In this document: piece by piece, positions 1 to 10,400 of the stretch | Numbering within the stretch: the stretch's first letter is position 1 | Layout of the letters: every line of letters starts with the position of its first letter | Origin: Mesotaenium endlicherianum | Taxonomy: Eukaryota > Streptophyta > Zygnematophyceae > Zygnematales > Mesotaeniaceae | Direction of reading: 5' to 3' | Assembly (NCBI GenBank): GCA_009602735.1 | Contig: WELA01010110.1 | Coordinates: 502,553 to 535,352, forward strand | Length of the DNA: 32,800 bases | Position numbers and translations under genes: made by a program | The notes under the pieces: generated by a model | The model's database searches: none | What the model was told of the DNA's origin: nothing | Seen by the model: only the letters and a program-made list of their open reading frames with translations

Positions 1-154
1 CCCCAAACACCCCCCCACACCTCCCCCCCCATACAGCAGAGAACACAGGGCAAGAAGCCGCCATCTTGTTTCATAAAGGTCTGGGCTGCACTCAACCACC
101 GCCTCCATGCGAGCGCCTTCCCCTGGAGGGGAAGGCAAAGCGCCCCAGGGCGCA

Positions 155-352
155 TGAGGAGGAGGAGGAGGATGACGAGGGGGAGGAGGGGGTGGAAGAG
201 GATGGGCCAGCATTCTGGCAAGCGCGCCTTTTTTGGCTGGCTGCAGCACACCCACTTTACCGCGTACCTGCCCCCTCTTCTTTCCCCTAACCCCGTTCCC
301 ACTTCCCGGCCGTTTGCTCTCCCCGAACTGAAGGAAGCGGGGGGGGGGGGGG
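155..352. repeat. Purine-rich GGA tract and 14-base G run in CNX1 intron 2
   Basis: Bases about 155-207 are almost pure purine on the plus strand (repeated GGA). Bases 339-352 are an unbroken run of 14 G. Both lie downstream of CNX1 exon 2 on the minus strand, so they are intronic C/T-rich sequence there. I see no exon in 1-710. Confidence 0.8.
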
Positions 353-710
353 TATCACAAGTCCTGAAAAAGGAATGCTGAGCGTGACATGTGAAAGTCG
401 CGGCGCTTCTCTACTCCCGCGCCATAGCCCGCAAAACGCCCCCTTCTCAGATCGCAGCTCCTCCCTAGAGCCTCCTCTTTGTCAACGTTTTGCACTCGGC
501 GCGTGAGGGGGTGAAGAGACTCCCACCAAGCCCACACGTGGGCACCTGTACAAGCAGACATCTGTACGATCACAGCAGTTTGAAAAAAGGGAGTGTGACA
601 GGGCTTATAGAGCTCCAGCCTTAGAGGGGCTCAAGGAAAAGCAGCTTGTCTCCCCATAGCCAGGGGAGGATTTGACAATGAGGCAGGTCAAGTGGGTCTC
701 AGTTCAGGAC

Positions 711-908
711 CTCCAGTTGTGATGTAGGCAACAGTGCCAGGTGTCAGAGTCACGTTGGCCGCATCGTCGCCAGCTCGCGCTTCAGCAATGACAGGATACT
801 CCCCTGGTCCATCTGCTGCGATTACCGCATAGCCATCCTGCCAAAAATAGAGTACTCCATTTCAGAATGACGCACTGTCACCTTATTAGCATGTCATTGT
901 ACAGTATG

Positions 909-940
<32 letters not shown>

Positions 941-1456
941 TGTGTGTCTGTCTCCTGCTTTCAAATCGAAGAGTACACGAAGCAAGCATTTTGTTCCTCA
1001 CTGACGCTTCATCCGGGTGAGGGAAATGTTATACAATCCCCAGAAGAACCACTTGCTTGAAGTGTGCAAATGAAGCTCTAACAGAGTTTTGACTAACGTG
1101 ACTCTCTTTTTACTTGCAACTTCTACAAGGACAAGAGTGTCACTCTACTGCACTGCAGGTACTCTGTAGAAGACTTGGTGCATGCGCCAATGGTTCGTGT
1201 ATGGCATATGAATCACGCCTGGGGGTTGTACCTTGATGGAGGCGGGGTATGACGGAAGAGGCTCCGCAGATAGGACATCTTCGGCAAGAATTTTGCCTGA
1301 TGCTTCCTCTAGAGGGACTGTAACAGCTGGCAACCGAGAAGAGTGCTCTAGAACTATTCTCGTGGCTTCGGCAATTGAGAGGAGTGCATAAGGCGAACTA
1401 GGAGCGCCTGGTACTGCTGGCTCTCCACAGGAATTGTCAGGTTCGCCTGCAGCCAT
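711..1456 (-). CDS. CNX1: CNX1-like molybdopterin molybdenumtransferase, first two exons (partial)
   Basis: This is the start of a plant molybdenum cofactor enzyme that inserts molybdate into molybdopterin (MoeA/gephyrin E domain, cytosolic). Exon 1 is 1232-1456 (75 codons, ATG at 1456). Exon 2 is 711-837 (42 codons plus one base). The AAG|GT donor and CAG|GAT acceptor join in phase 0, giving ...LPSYPASIK|DGYAVIAADGPGEYPV, the MoeA N-terminal signature. Exon 2 continues through GDDAANVTLTPGTVAYITTG and ends at a G|GTCCTG donor, exactly where the family continues GGPIPDGADAVV. That next exon is not found in bases 1-710, so the gene runs off the left edge and its G domain, if present, lies outside. 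Having the E domain at the N terminus is the plant order; animal gephyrin is the reverse. A short, Pro- and Ser-containing leader of about 26 residues precedes the conserved part. Family assignment is firm; the leader and start are less so. Confidence 0.9.
911..948. repeat. Compound TG/AG microsatellite in CNX1 intron 1
   Basis: Seven TG units (911-924) are followed by eight AG units (925-940) and more TG. The tract lies wholly inside the 394-base intron between CNX1 exons 1 and 2. Confidence 0.9.
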
Positions 1457-2144
1457 GTATGTTTGAAGAAGGCTCAGGAGAAGCTGGGCAAGCGGTAGGA
1501 AAATTATGGAAAGAAACTGCTCGAACGTTTTTAGAAGGTGAAAGGCTCACAATATAGCTGAAAGCAGCTGAAAGGATGCGGTTCATGCACTGCCCTTGAG
1601 CTCGTGTTGGCTTTTACTGCAGGAGATGTTATGCACTGGCTGCCACTGGCCATTGGAGCTGAGAGCCGTTCGGAAGTTCGTAGACCTGCAGCCCGACATT
1701 TTCCGTTACCGTTGCTGACGTGCTTGCTATGTCGGTTTACACGGTCTAACCGTTGTGGACCTCCCTTGATGTATCACCATCTGATCACCATCTTCTTTCT
1801 ATTCATTTCCCGACTTTGTTTCCCCACGGTCATATGCAGTCATATATCAGAATTGATTCAGTGAAGGTTCTTTCTAAGTTGGAGAGCCACGTGAAGCGGT
1901 TGGCGGGAAGGAACGTCGAAAAGGGACGGATGGGCATAGATGGGCATGGATGGGCATGTCCAGGCCTGCATTGGGACATGTCACGGGCGCCGGGGCGCGA
2001 CAAGTTTCGAAGTACCAACATGTTGACGGGTTGTGTTGACGGGTTGTGTGAGTGCTTCGATTATCGTGTGCATACAGCGTGTATACTCCTGCTATAAATG
2101 TCATTACCAGGAGCTTGCAAAGTACTAGAGAATATAGGGAATAA
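1457..2144. promoter_or_regulatory. Divergent intergenic region between CNX1 and the RING ligase
   Basis: About 690 bases separate the CNX1 start (minus) from the likely start of the RING ligase (plus), so this should hold both promoters. It contains three tandem copies of the 10-mer GATGGGCAT(A/G) at 1929-1958 and a perfect 13-base tandem duplication of TGTTGACGGGTTG at 2021-2046. Overlapping open frames on both strands here show no family resemblance and are probably chance. Confidence 0.55.
2093..2099 (+). promoter_or_regulatory. Putative TATA box for the RING ligase gene
   Basis: TATAAAT stands 46 bases upstream of the ATG at 2145. The spacing allows a start site near 2120-2130 and a very short 5' leader. 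This is a motif match only. Confidence 0.35.
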
Positions 2145-5100
2145 ATGACGAGGACGTCCGTAGATCCGCCGACGAACACAATATGCAACGGGAATAGCCG
2201 CCGGAACTCGAACGTCGACGTTGCACTTCGCCTCCAGCCCTTGGCGAGGAAACCGCAGGCGGCAGAGCAATTCTTCCACGCAAGTTACGACGACGAAATC
2301 CTTACGACAGAGTGGGGAGTGAGTATTGGTCAGTACACCTTTCACATTAAATAGTTTGTATATAAGGACACCTTCCATCTTGTTCCTGTGTCCTGGGGTT
2401 ACATCTTCCAAGGACGAATAGGTGGGAGGCAACCGTTCTCGAACTCTTGCTACTACCTGGCCGTGCTTTTTGCAAGCACTTGGTATCACATATGTGCTTT
2501 ATTAGGAGATGATGTTGGGGTCATAGTTCTTTGGAGGAGGTCGTCTCAAATACATGTGACTCATATGTGACCGCAAAGAAGCTCCTAACCAAGGACTCAT
2601 GTGCTGCTCCTTTCGCCTTTTTTAGTGAGGGGTGCTGGCCCTGTTAGACATAATCAGAGAGCCATGCTTGGTCGTCGACCCGGAGAATACAACAGAGAGG
2701 CCGGGGATGTAGAAGCTTCTTCAAGTCACATCAAGGTCTCTGGACTAGAATCACAAACACAAAGCAATAATCCAATATGTTTAGACGACGACGATGACGA
2801 CGTACAGGTGGCTTCTCCTAGAGCTTTTGAAAGGGTGAGTGTTGTGTTGTTTTGTCTTATATTGTTGCCCTCAAGCCTCCCTCATGCTGTGCACTTGATA
2901 GTATTGGGGAAAGGCTAAAGTAACGAAGACAGGACCACCTCCAGCATGCAGTATGTGGATTTAAACATCGGATGCATGGATGTAGCATGTCCCTGGAGAG
3001 CGTGCATCTAAGGTAGCATAGTATAACAGGCTTTTAGAAGCTGCACAGCTGGATGGTATTGACCTCATCCGCCAGTTATGTGCATCCAGGCAAAGGCGTC
3101 CTCATTGGCGTCAACTAGTTCCAGACAAGTAGGACGGCAACAGCGGAGTTCCACGCCTTCTGCTTTGCAGCAGTTTGGTAGGCCATACTCATGCCCTATG
3201 TATGCTTAAGTTAGTATTATATGTAGCTGTTTCAGGGATTCTTTTGCAGGCTTCTTTGTTCTTTAATAGCCAGCTCTTCTTGCATATCAGGTGCAGACTA
3301 TCTGCCTGGCTGCAGTTGCTGTGAGGGATAGTAAGAATCTGAAGCAGATTGCCCCTTGCAAAAGTAGGGGCCAAATGGGTAGTTTGAGGGTTAGTTAGGC
3401 AGCTTACACCTGTCCATTGCGCCCTGGCGGGGTGGGGGGGGAGGGGCTGGGGGGGGGGGACATAATAGATTCAAGTTTGAGCTGAAGTACTTTTGGCCCT
3501 GAAGTACTTTTGGCCCATAAGATTTGGGACACAGTCTTCAAAAGAGTGAAAGTCAGGCGACTTCTACGATGCTAGAGGCTAGAAACATTGGAAAGCAGTT
3601 ACAACCGCTTGACTCTAAACAATGGAGTAACCTGTAGTAGTTCGCTGTGATACTCGGTGCTTTGGTGGCTTCTAGTCGCGAGTGGCCTAGACTGTGCTTC
3701 AAGGCTGCTGCCTGGTTCGCCCTTGCTGTACTCATCGGACGAAGATGAGTTGGAGCTTTGCCGAGGTGGGGTGAAGGGGAGTGACGGACATGTTATCCTC
3801 CCCTTGTCGCTCCAGTGTGCAGTGGTGCCACGCTTCTGCGGAGGTTTTCTGATGTTAGGCCAGCACAGGACAAGGGCATCGCTGCAAGCGTGCTGCTTTC
3901 ACAGCGGGGATTAATTCTGTTTACTGTCTTGGTGTTGGGTTTGCCAGTGGAAATTGCTGTTTCAAGCGAGAGAAACTTGCACGCCTCGGCAGGCGAGGGG
4001 CCATCGCAAAGGGGTAGATCTGCCACCATCGATCTTACCAGTGAAGGAGTTGCCTCAGCCCGTCCTGCTTTGCCGGACGATTGCGAGGTCCTCTATTCTT
4101 CCTCCGTAAGTTGTCTTCTGCAGAAGACCTCACAGGAGGACCTTTTCATCAAGCCTCGTCAAAGCCTAAGTAATATTTGCATGGTGTATGTAGCTTCAAA
4201 CATCATGTTTCTACCATTATCCCTGATGTTTATTTCTGTCCTTTCTTTCTCCTGATCACCGCGGTGTCTTCGTTCCGTCCGTCAGAGCCCTGTTGTGTTC
4301 TGCTCTCAGTCAAATGGCTTTTTTAGCTCCCCCTTCCAACCCTTATCAGCAAGCAAGGTCCACAGTTGGTATAGGGCTGAAAGGGTTTACTCTAGCTCAT
4401 TGTCTGATTATCACACCGAAAGGGATGGCCACCATAAAAGAGGCTGCTGCTGGAACCAGCAATGGCCGCTGCTGCTCAAACTTTGAAGCTGGCTCTCCTG
4501 GAGTCCCCGGATTCATCAGCAAGTTGCTGGGTTGCGTGCATGCGTGATAGGTGAAGAAGAAGAGGACACGGTTTTTGCTTGCGGAAACTGCTGCGGGATT
4601 GCTAGGGCCGACCTTCTTCCACCCGGAAGTGCCCCCCCCCCAGCCTGCCAAGGAGGCTGCATACACCTGTGCCATCTGCATGGATGCCATGAAAGAGGAG
4701 AGCTCCACGGTCTGCGGTGAGAGCACCATTGCTCGCCCGCATTGGATCTCATATTGTCTATTGGCGGATCGCGTATTGTGGTTTCTGAGGATTGCCTTGT
4801 ACCTTTTTGTGCGCCAGATGTTGGCTTTGGCTGCCTTGTGTCTGGCCTGTCCCTTCTCATTCTGATGATGCATATTATATATTTTGCATTATTCCTTCAC
4901 ATCTTACGCGTAGTATTGTTGCAGTTTGCATCCAACTTTTGTTGCATCCTTTATTTAGTGGACGTTGGCCATACCCATGTTGAGGGGCACTAAATGAATG
5001 CTAGAGTTGCTGTAAATGGAGCTTTCAATGTGGAAGCCCATTAAATGATCCTGAGGGCAGGCCATATTAACTTGTGACAATAATTTTTACGCTGTTTCCT

Positions 5101-5223
5101 ACAGGCCATGTATTCTGTCATTCGTGCATACTGGATGCTGTGAGAGCGCAGCGGAAGTGTCCGACATGTCGACGAAAATTGACAACTGGCCAGATCCATA
5201 GAATATATCTTAGCAGTAATTAA
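2145..5223 (+). CDS. RNF4-like SUMO-targeted RING-type E3 ubiquitin ligase, eight exons
   Basis: This is probably a nuclear ligase that ubiquitinates SUMO-modified proteins. The C terminus is a complete C3HC4 RING: Cys307, 310, 322, His324, Cys327, 330, 341, 344 in my model, ending GQIHRIYLSSN. Exons by phase-matched junctions are 2145-2328, 2626-2834, 3090-3177, 3676-3765, 3948-4105, 4286-4357, 4551-4716 and 5105-5223 (361 residues). The junction G|GTGAGA to ACAG|GC inside the RING is certain. Upstream are acidic, SUMO-interaction-like stretches: ICLDDDDDDVQVA (exon 2), LLYSSDEDELELC (exon 4), TIDLTSE and CEVLYSSS (exon 5). A KKKRTR nuclear-signal-like patch opens exon 7. Exon 2 also carries DVQVASPRAF, recalling plant STUbL relatives. 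Weak points are exon 1, exon 3, and the exon 7 acceptor (TAG|GTG), which has no pyrimidine tract. The RING identity is secure; the exact N-terminal half is not. Confidence 0.75.
3483..3516. repeat. 17-base perfect tandem duplication in an intron
   Basis: TGAAGTACTTTTGGCCC occurs twice back to back (3483-3499 and 3500-3516) inside the RING ligase intron between exons 3 and 4. Poly-G stretches precede it at about 3428-3460. Confidence 0.9.
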
Positions 5224-6508
5224 TAGGCCTCTGTGCCTCTTTCATGTGTATACTATAATCTCCGTTTTTTGTCAAAATGCCTCCCCTCTGGTAGAGCCAT
5301 CATTAGGAAATAGGAGTCTTTATCGTTGAAATCACAGTGGAGTGAAGATACCAAGCTTGTACAGTGCAGTGGTGGCAGCAGGGCAGGATGGGGACAAACA
5401 AATCTGCTCAAGTTTGAATAAGGTTCACAAGATCCATCATCTACTGTCTTATGTTGTGCATAAGCAGCTGCACTGACGAGTACGAATATTTCCCAGGTAT
5501 TGGTGTATCAGAGGTAGCAAGTGAGATATCAGCTGTGTACAACATGGGCTGTGCAAGGGAAATCTTCGAGGTACTCGCTTGTTAATCTGAAAGCATTTGA
5601 AGTGAAGTTTGATACTAGGAAACAATTGGAAGGTAAGGTTTCAGCATATTTGTTTGTGTTGGAGAAGCGGTTAATAGCTTTCATGCTCTCTGTAAAGTAC
5701 GTTTTTAGTTAGTAATCCAAGTATTTTCGGCTGTCCAAGCAGCACAGCAATGAAGTTATATGGTGTTCTAATATAGAGAATGTCAATTTTACTGTAGCTA
5801 GATTGTAGCTTTAAATGCAATTTAAAATGAGAAGGCTCCACCATGCAAGACAGCAAACAAAATATTGTTGCCATTTGGGGGCCATTTCAGTAATGTTACC
5901 CTTCAGTGGCAGAGATTTACTGTAAAATTAATGAAGTATTCGGCTTTCAGTCAGGACTCCAATATGAACAGCTTTGCTGCAATTTATATAAATGGCGCAC
6001 CTAAGTGCATTACTTCATTCTGCTAAGTGAAAATAATGAGTCTGGAATGAGGATTTGTGAGCCTTGCAAGTTTGATAGCAAAAGGTTTATATACAAAGTA
6101 TGTCATTAAGTGGTGGTGTACATGTAAAGAATGCATTTTTAATAACATGTAAACGAGATTGTCAATCTTGAAACACAACATGCTAGATCCTATCATTATT
6201 TTAGTACAGTTGAGGGATACAGCTAGGTTGTGCTGAAACGGTCAGACAATATTCCGCATGCTGTGCAGAATCTACATCATGGTGCCCAATTGCTACAGTA
6301 GAGCTATAAGAATGTCATATAGTTGATCGCATATGTACAAAGAGAAGTTAAGAGACGACGCATGACGACGCATGCCTCCACTAGAGAATATCTGAGCCTG
6401 ATACTAACTCCTTACTAACTAGTAACTGTACAAAAAAAGCACATATGTCACTAAATGTGCTTCAAAAATATACCTGAGACGTACAGAGAGACGTGCACAG
6501 GTGCTCAA
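5224..6508. other. Convergent intergenic region, no gene seen
   Basis: About 1.3 kb lies between the stop of the RING ligase (plus) and the stop of the membrane-protein gene (minus), so it must hold both 3' untranslated regions. It is AT-rich, with only short frames lacking family resemblance. One perfect 10-base tandem repeat, GACGACGCAT, occurs at 6354-6373. I see no clear AATAAA that decides either poly(A) site. Confidence 0.6.
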
Positions 6509-7417
6509 TTATTTACTTCTAGGAGATCTTTGAATCATACCCATGAGCACAGCCAAAGTCTTTGGATCATTCTGGTGACTGCTTTGTAATATGTCTGCCA
6601 TGGATGACTTGCTTCGTCTAGGAGTCGACCTCATTCCACCAGAGTTTGACATAGATAGTTGCCTTTCGACCGTTTCATGCACAAAAACATCCTGAGGCTC
6701 ATCCACAAGCACCCGTCCACAAGTCTGAATCCGTCCTGACTCATCCCCTTTGAAGACTACAAGTAGCCCTATGGTTGCAGTAGCAACCACTGCTAAGACA
6801 CGATTGACAGACAAGCAGGCCACTGCCACTAGAATGACGACTACGACAATGGAATCTCTTCGTGCACTCGGCGGGACGTGATGAAACCCCCTGCGTGGCT
6901 CGCCAGTTGGGGTTGCACAAGGACTACTTGCACAATCATCCCTGACATGTTGGACTTCCACTGCCTGTAACCTGCTTACACCTCCTGCTCTCGGGCTCGG
7001 GCTCAATGGCTCTGCGGTTCCAACCTTAGAGCTTCTCCTTGGGGTTGAGCAGGAGCTCTGAGGCGATGAGCAATCAATTGTGCTGTTGACAACATCCAAA
7101 CCTCCTGAACGGCATCCTGAACTGACCAGCGAATAACAATTGTCCCCAAGGCCCTCTGACCTGCCTTCTTCATAGGTATCTGATGGTAAGACTGAGCCAA
7201 CTTCCTCCACATGTAATGTAGGCAAAATTCTAGTAACATGTACTGTGGAGCGAAGTGGTGAGCACATTGAATGAGCATGCACTAATTGGTGTCGAGACAG
7301 GCACCCAGGAACCCCTTGAGATTCAACACATGACGGGCTCTTCGAATTGAGCACATCATTTGAATCTTGCAGTGCCGTCTTTCTCCTTAGAAAAAACCTG
7401 AGTTTTTTGAACTTCAT
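6509..7417 (-). CDS. Intronless single-span membrane protein of unknown function (302 aa)
   Basis: I do not recognise this protein. It is one open frame from ATG at 7417 to the stop at 6509, the longest uninterrupted one in this part. The N terminus is basic (MKFKKLRFFLRRK). Residues about 14-185 are Ser/Pro/Arg-rich and look disordered, including a CSTPRRSS motif. Residues about 188-222 are strongly hydrophobic (IVVVVILVAVACLSVNRVLA, then VVATATIGLLVVF), long enough for one span or a tight hairpin. The tail is polar and ends with a helix-like MADILQ...LAVLMGMIQRSPRSK. This layout (disordered front, one hydrophobic segment near the C terminus, short basic tail) recalls several uncharacterised plant transmembrane proteins, but I cannot name one. 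No signal peptide is evident. The upstream GC-richer stretch to about 8180 may be its leader and promoter. Coding status is likely from length and the coherent hydrophobic block. Confidence 0.65.
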   Translation of the reverse strand: MKFKKLRFFLRRKTALQDSNDVLNSKSPSCVESQGVPGCLSRHQLVHAHSMCSPLRSTVHVTRILPTLHVEEVGSVLPSDTYEEGRSEGLGDNCYSLVSSGCRSGGLDVVNSTIDCSSPQSSCSTPRRSSKVGTAEPLSPSPRAGGVSRLQAVEVQHVRDDCASSPCATPTGEPRRGFHHVPPSARRDSIVVVVILVAVACLSVNRVLAVVATATIGLLVVFKGDESGRIQTCGRVLVDEPQDVFVHETVERQLSMSNSGGMRSTPRRSKSSMADILQSSHQNDPKTLAVLMGMIQRSPRSK

Positions 7418-10400
7418 GACTCTCCAGTAGGACTAATCCACGCTTCTCAAAGACCAAGAGGAAGTAAACTGCGTTATGGACTAAGAAAAGCGAAACAGAA
7501 CTTGCTGTTGCTCAAAATACTTTCTACAACTATTACAGCACAGTGCGAACTTGCTCGAACACGAGATGGAAATTATAATTGTGAATGGGTACAGCTTTTG
7601 TTGACCCTCAAAACGAGGTATATATGAAATTTTATTCCCCAATCCCGGATGGGCAGAAACAGTGAGAGGGTCCTGGCCGGCGGGAGGGTGACATTTCGTC
7701 ACGAAGTAGTGCTTGGTACTTGCAGCACGACTTTCACCAGGACAGGGTGACAACAGAATAGAACCGCGCTGGGTTGGAGGAAGCTTCAAGGAAGTGCTGG
7801 TGATGGCTGGTGATGCTGTCATCGATTCCAGACGAGCACATCGTGTGATGGTCGCGGCTGCCGGTGACATTTTAGACAGTGAGATTCTAATCTGACATCG
7901 TGTATGCGTCAGTATACGCAGACGATGAACGTCAGCAATGCGAAAACTTGTCACGACTTTGATAATAGCTTGCTCATCGAGATTCGAGTGGGCCCATTCG
8001 TAACGTGGAAGAAACCTCTGAGTGGAGGCTGTGACTCCTGAGCCCTGAGCCTTGAGGCCTGAGCAGTGAGCACCTGTGCCTTCGAGCCTTGAGGGCACTT
8101 GAGGGTCACTCGAGGCACTGGCTGGTTGGCAAAATGACGTCAAACGCTTGACGTTCCTACAATGTGTTTGATAGTCGCTCACGTAAGTCCCGGAATCAAA
8201 ATGATGGGCGAGGTTGGACGAGGAAGGAGCCGATTAGAATCGTCGTCGTACATCAGTCAAGAAGACTGCGTCAAGTTGCTTTGTACAGGCTGGTGCAGGC
8301 TTTGTATAATGTTTTTCCCCTAGAAACTTCTAACACATGGCGAAACATACTGAGGACCAGTTTAAAGTGGCCAAATACACAAAGTTTCGACTCAGACGTT
8401 TTTGCAAATCATTGCTAAGGGAAGTTGATTCGGAGAACTCTTCAACTTAGGCCTGGTTTATTTACATTAGCGACAATTTACTTTTTGGTAAGTCAATTCC
8501 TGATATCAGATTTGCAGCTGCGAATCACCAGAAAATACGACTTGGGTTTACAGTGGCGGCGCTGCTTCGCTATTTCATCAACGTCGTTCCAAGTTTTTAC
8601 CTTCACGCGAGTCGTTCGAAGTGAAAATTGAATAAAAAAACACTCAGTTGACCTCTTGAGATCAATTGAGTTCTTCGCTGTAATGGCGAGATTTGTTCCT
8701 AATAGAATTTTAAAAGTGACTCAATTTAATAGCAACGAATCGCCAAAAAACTATTGTAAATCACTTTTTGCTGGCCATTTTCAACGATGGAGGGGCCGTT
8801 GTCTTCTTGGTATAAGTAAGTACATCTGAAATGAACAACGGACCATTGTATATCAACCATCAACCATGGAACCTACAATTACAAAAACAAAATTGTTGAA
8901 ATTAGTGAAAACAATTTACAATGGCAATTTACCAATTGAGGTAATTTTACATTTTTGACATGATCTCACATGGCCTTACAATTTTGCATAATGCGTATTT
9001 CCTTTATGATTGGAAACTTCAAAAACTTTCTTTTGCATTCGTCAACCACACTTGGCTCACGAGAGTCGTATTCGCGTTCTTACTAGAATTTCAAATTTCA
9101 ATTGATCTGTGGCCGTCTACACGGTTGGAAAACAAACATGGTGCTTTTCGATTATGATGAGTGATCACATGACATTGCTTACCTACTCATCCGGCGTCCT
9201 TCCACAATTTGAGGGCAATTGTACCCGCAATTACTATGCACATTGAAGTTGGATTGTACATGGTCCTAGCCATGGGATTTGCGCGCATTGGTCCGAGAGT
9301 GACGTAAAATCTCAGGTATTTCGTCGTATTTTCAAAATACGCAAAATACGCGTCCCGACGAGGTAAAAAAGAATCTTTGGTGATTTGAAAATGTAACAAT
9401 GGATATTTTACTTTCATCACCTTCATATCATAGCAAATTGAGTCCTCTACCATTTGCGACCAATCGCGCTCGAAGTTTCTAAGCAATTTGAAAGTTATGA
9501 GCCCTGCCGTTTTTTTCCGAGAATCTTGGAAAAACGTAATACACACATAATTTCAGTTTTTACACGTAATTTCGCGAAAGATATTTGTTTTACGTATTCT
9601 CCAAATACGTACTCCATAACTAGGTACATGATTCATTTGACCATTGTGAACTATCTTTTATATCGTAGAGAACGCACAAACCAAGTGACATATGTAACAC
9701 AGTTTTGCGTACTATGACAACTTCAAAAGGTATATGTTATCTTGAGAAAAAAAACTACGTCACCATATAAATCTTAATGACGTCCCGTTTTTTGTAATCA
9801 CATGATTTTTAAAGGTAATATCATGTATGTTAATTGTTCGTTTGTATCCCATCATAAGCTTAGCCAAACTCAATTTGTCGAGAATTTGACTTATTGATTA
9901 ATATTAGCTATGATATTATACTCTTCTTTATTGTCATGTTACAATTCTTTCTTGCTTAAAAAGTGCCCTCACCAAACCTTAAACATATGCTATTTGTCAA
10001 GAGAATCAAGACACATATCCAAATATTGAGTTGTGAATGGTGGTCACATTCATTGATAAATTTACACACTTGGTAATTTTTGATATATATAGTAATTTTG
10101 GTAATATTTTGTATTTGTTTTACATGATTTCACGTACAAATAATAGTCTTTGTATTATTTTAACACATACGTTGTGTAAAAATATCTTTATTTACCTATT
10201 TATGATTAGACGATGCATTATTATATATGAGTAAGGTTAGACATTGACGTTGAAAAGCAAAAAGGAAAAAGTAATTGCATAAGTCATCGCCTAGCATTGC
10301 AACATAATCTCTACATTATATGAGTCGCATTTCACAAATTTTATGATATTATTTAAAATGACGTGACGTGATGTAACAAGCGTATTGAGCTTGTACGCCA

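Noticed and set aside
2061-2489. A 142-codon minus-strand frame opposite exon 1 of the RING ligase.
   Set aside because: No resemblance to a family. The plus strand has a TATA-like box, an ATG and a usable donor leading into a phase-matched exon 2.
7481-8182. A 233-codon minus-strand frame just upstream of the membrane-protein gene.
   Set aside because: It ends in a stop before that gene, has no recognisable domain, and its Ser/Arg-rich translation includes a part made from imperfect GCCTTGAGG-type repeats at about 8036-8120. More likely promoter or leader sequence, though a transcript would change this.
9187-9546. A 119-codon minus-strand frame in the AT-rich block.
   Set aside because: It begins at GTG rather than ATG, shows no domain I know, and is not clearly beyond chance length for the area.
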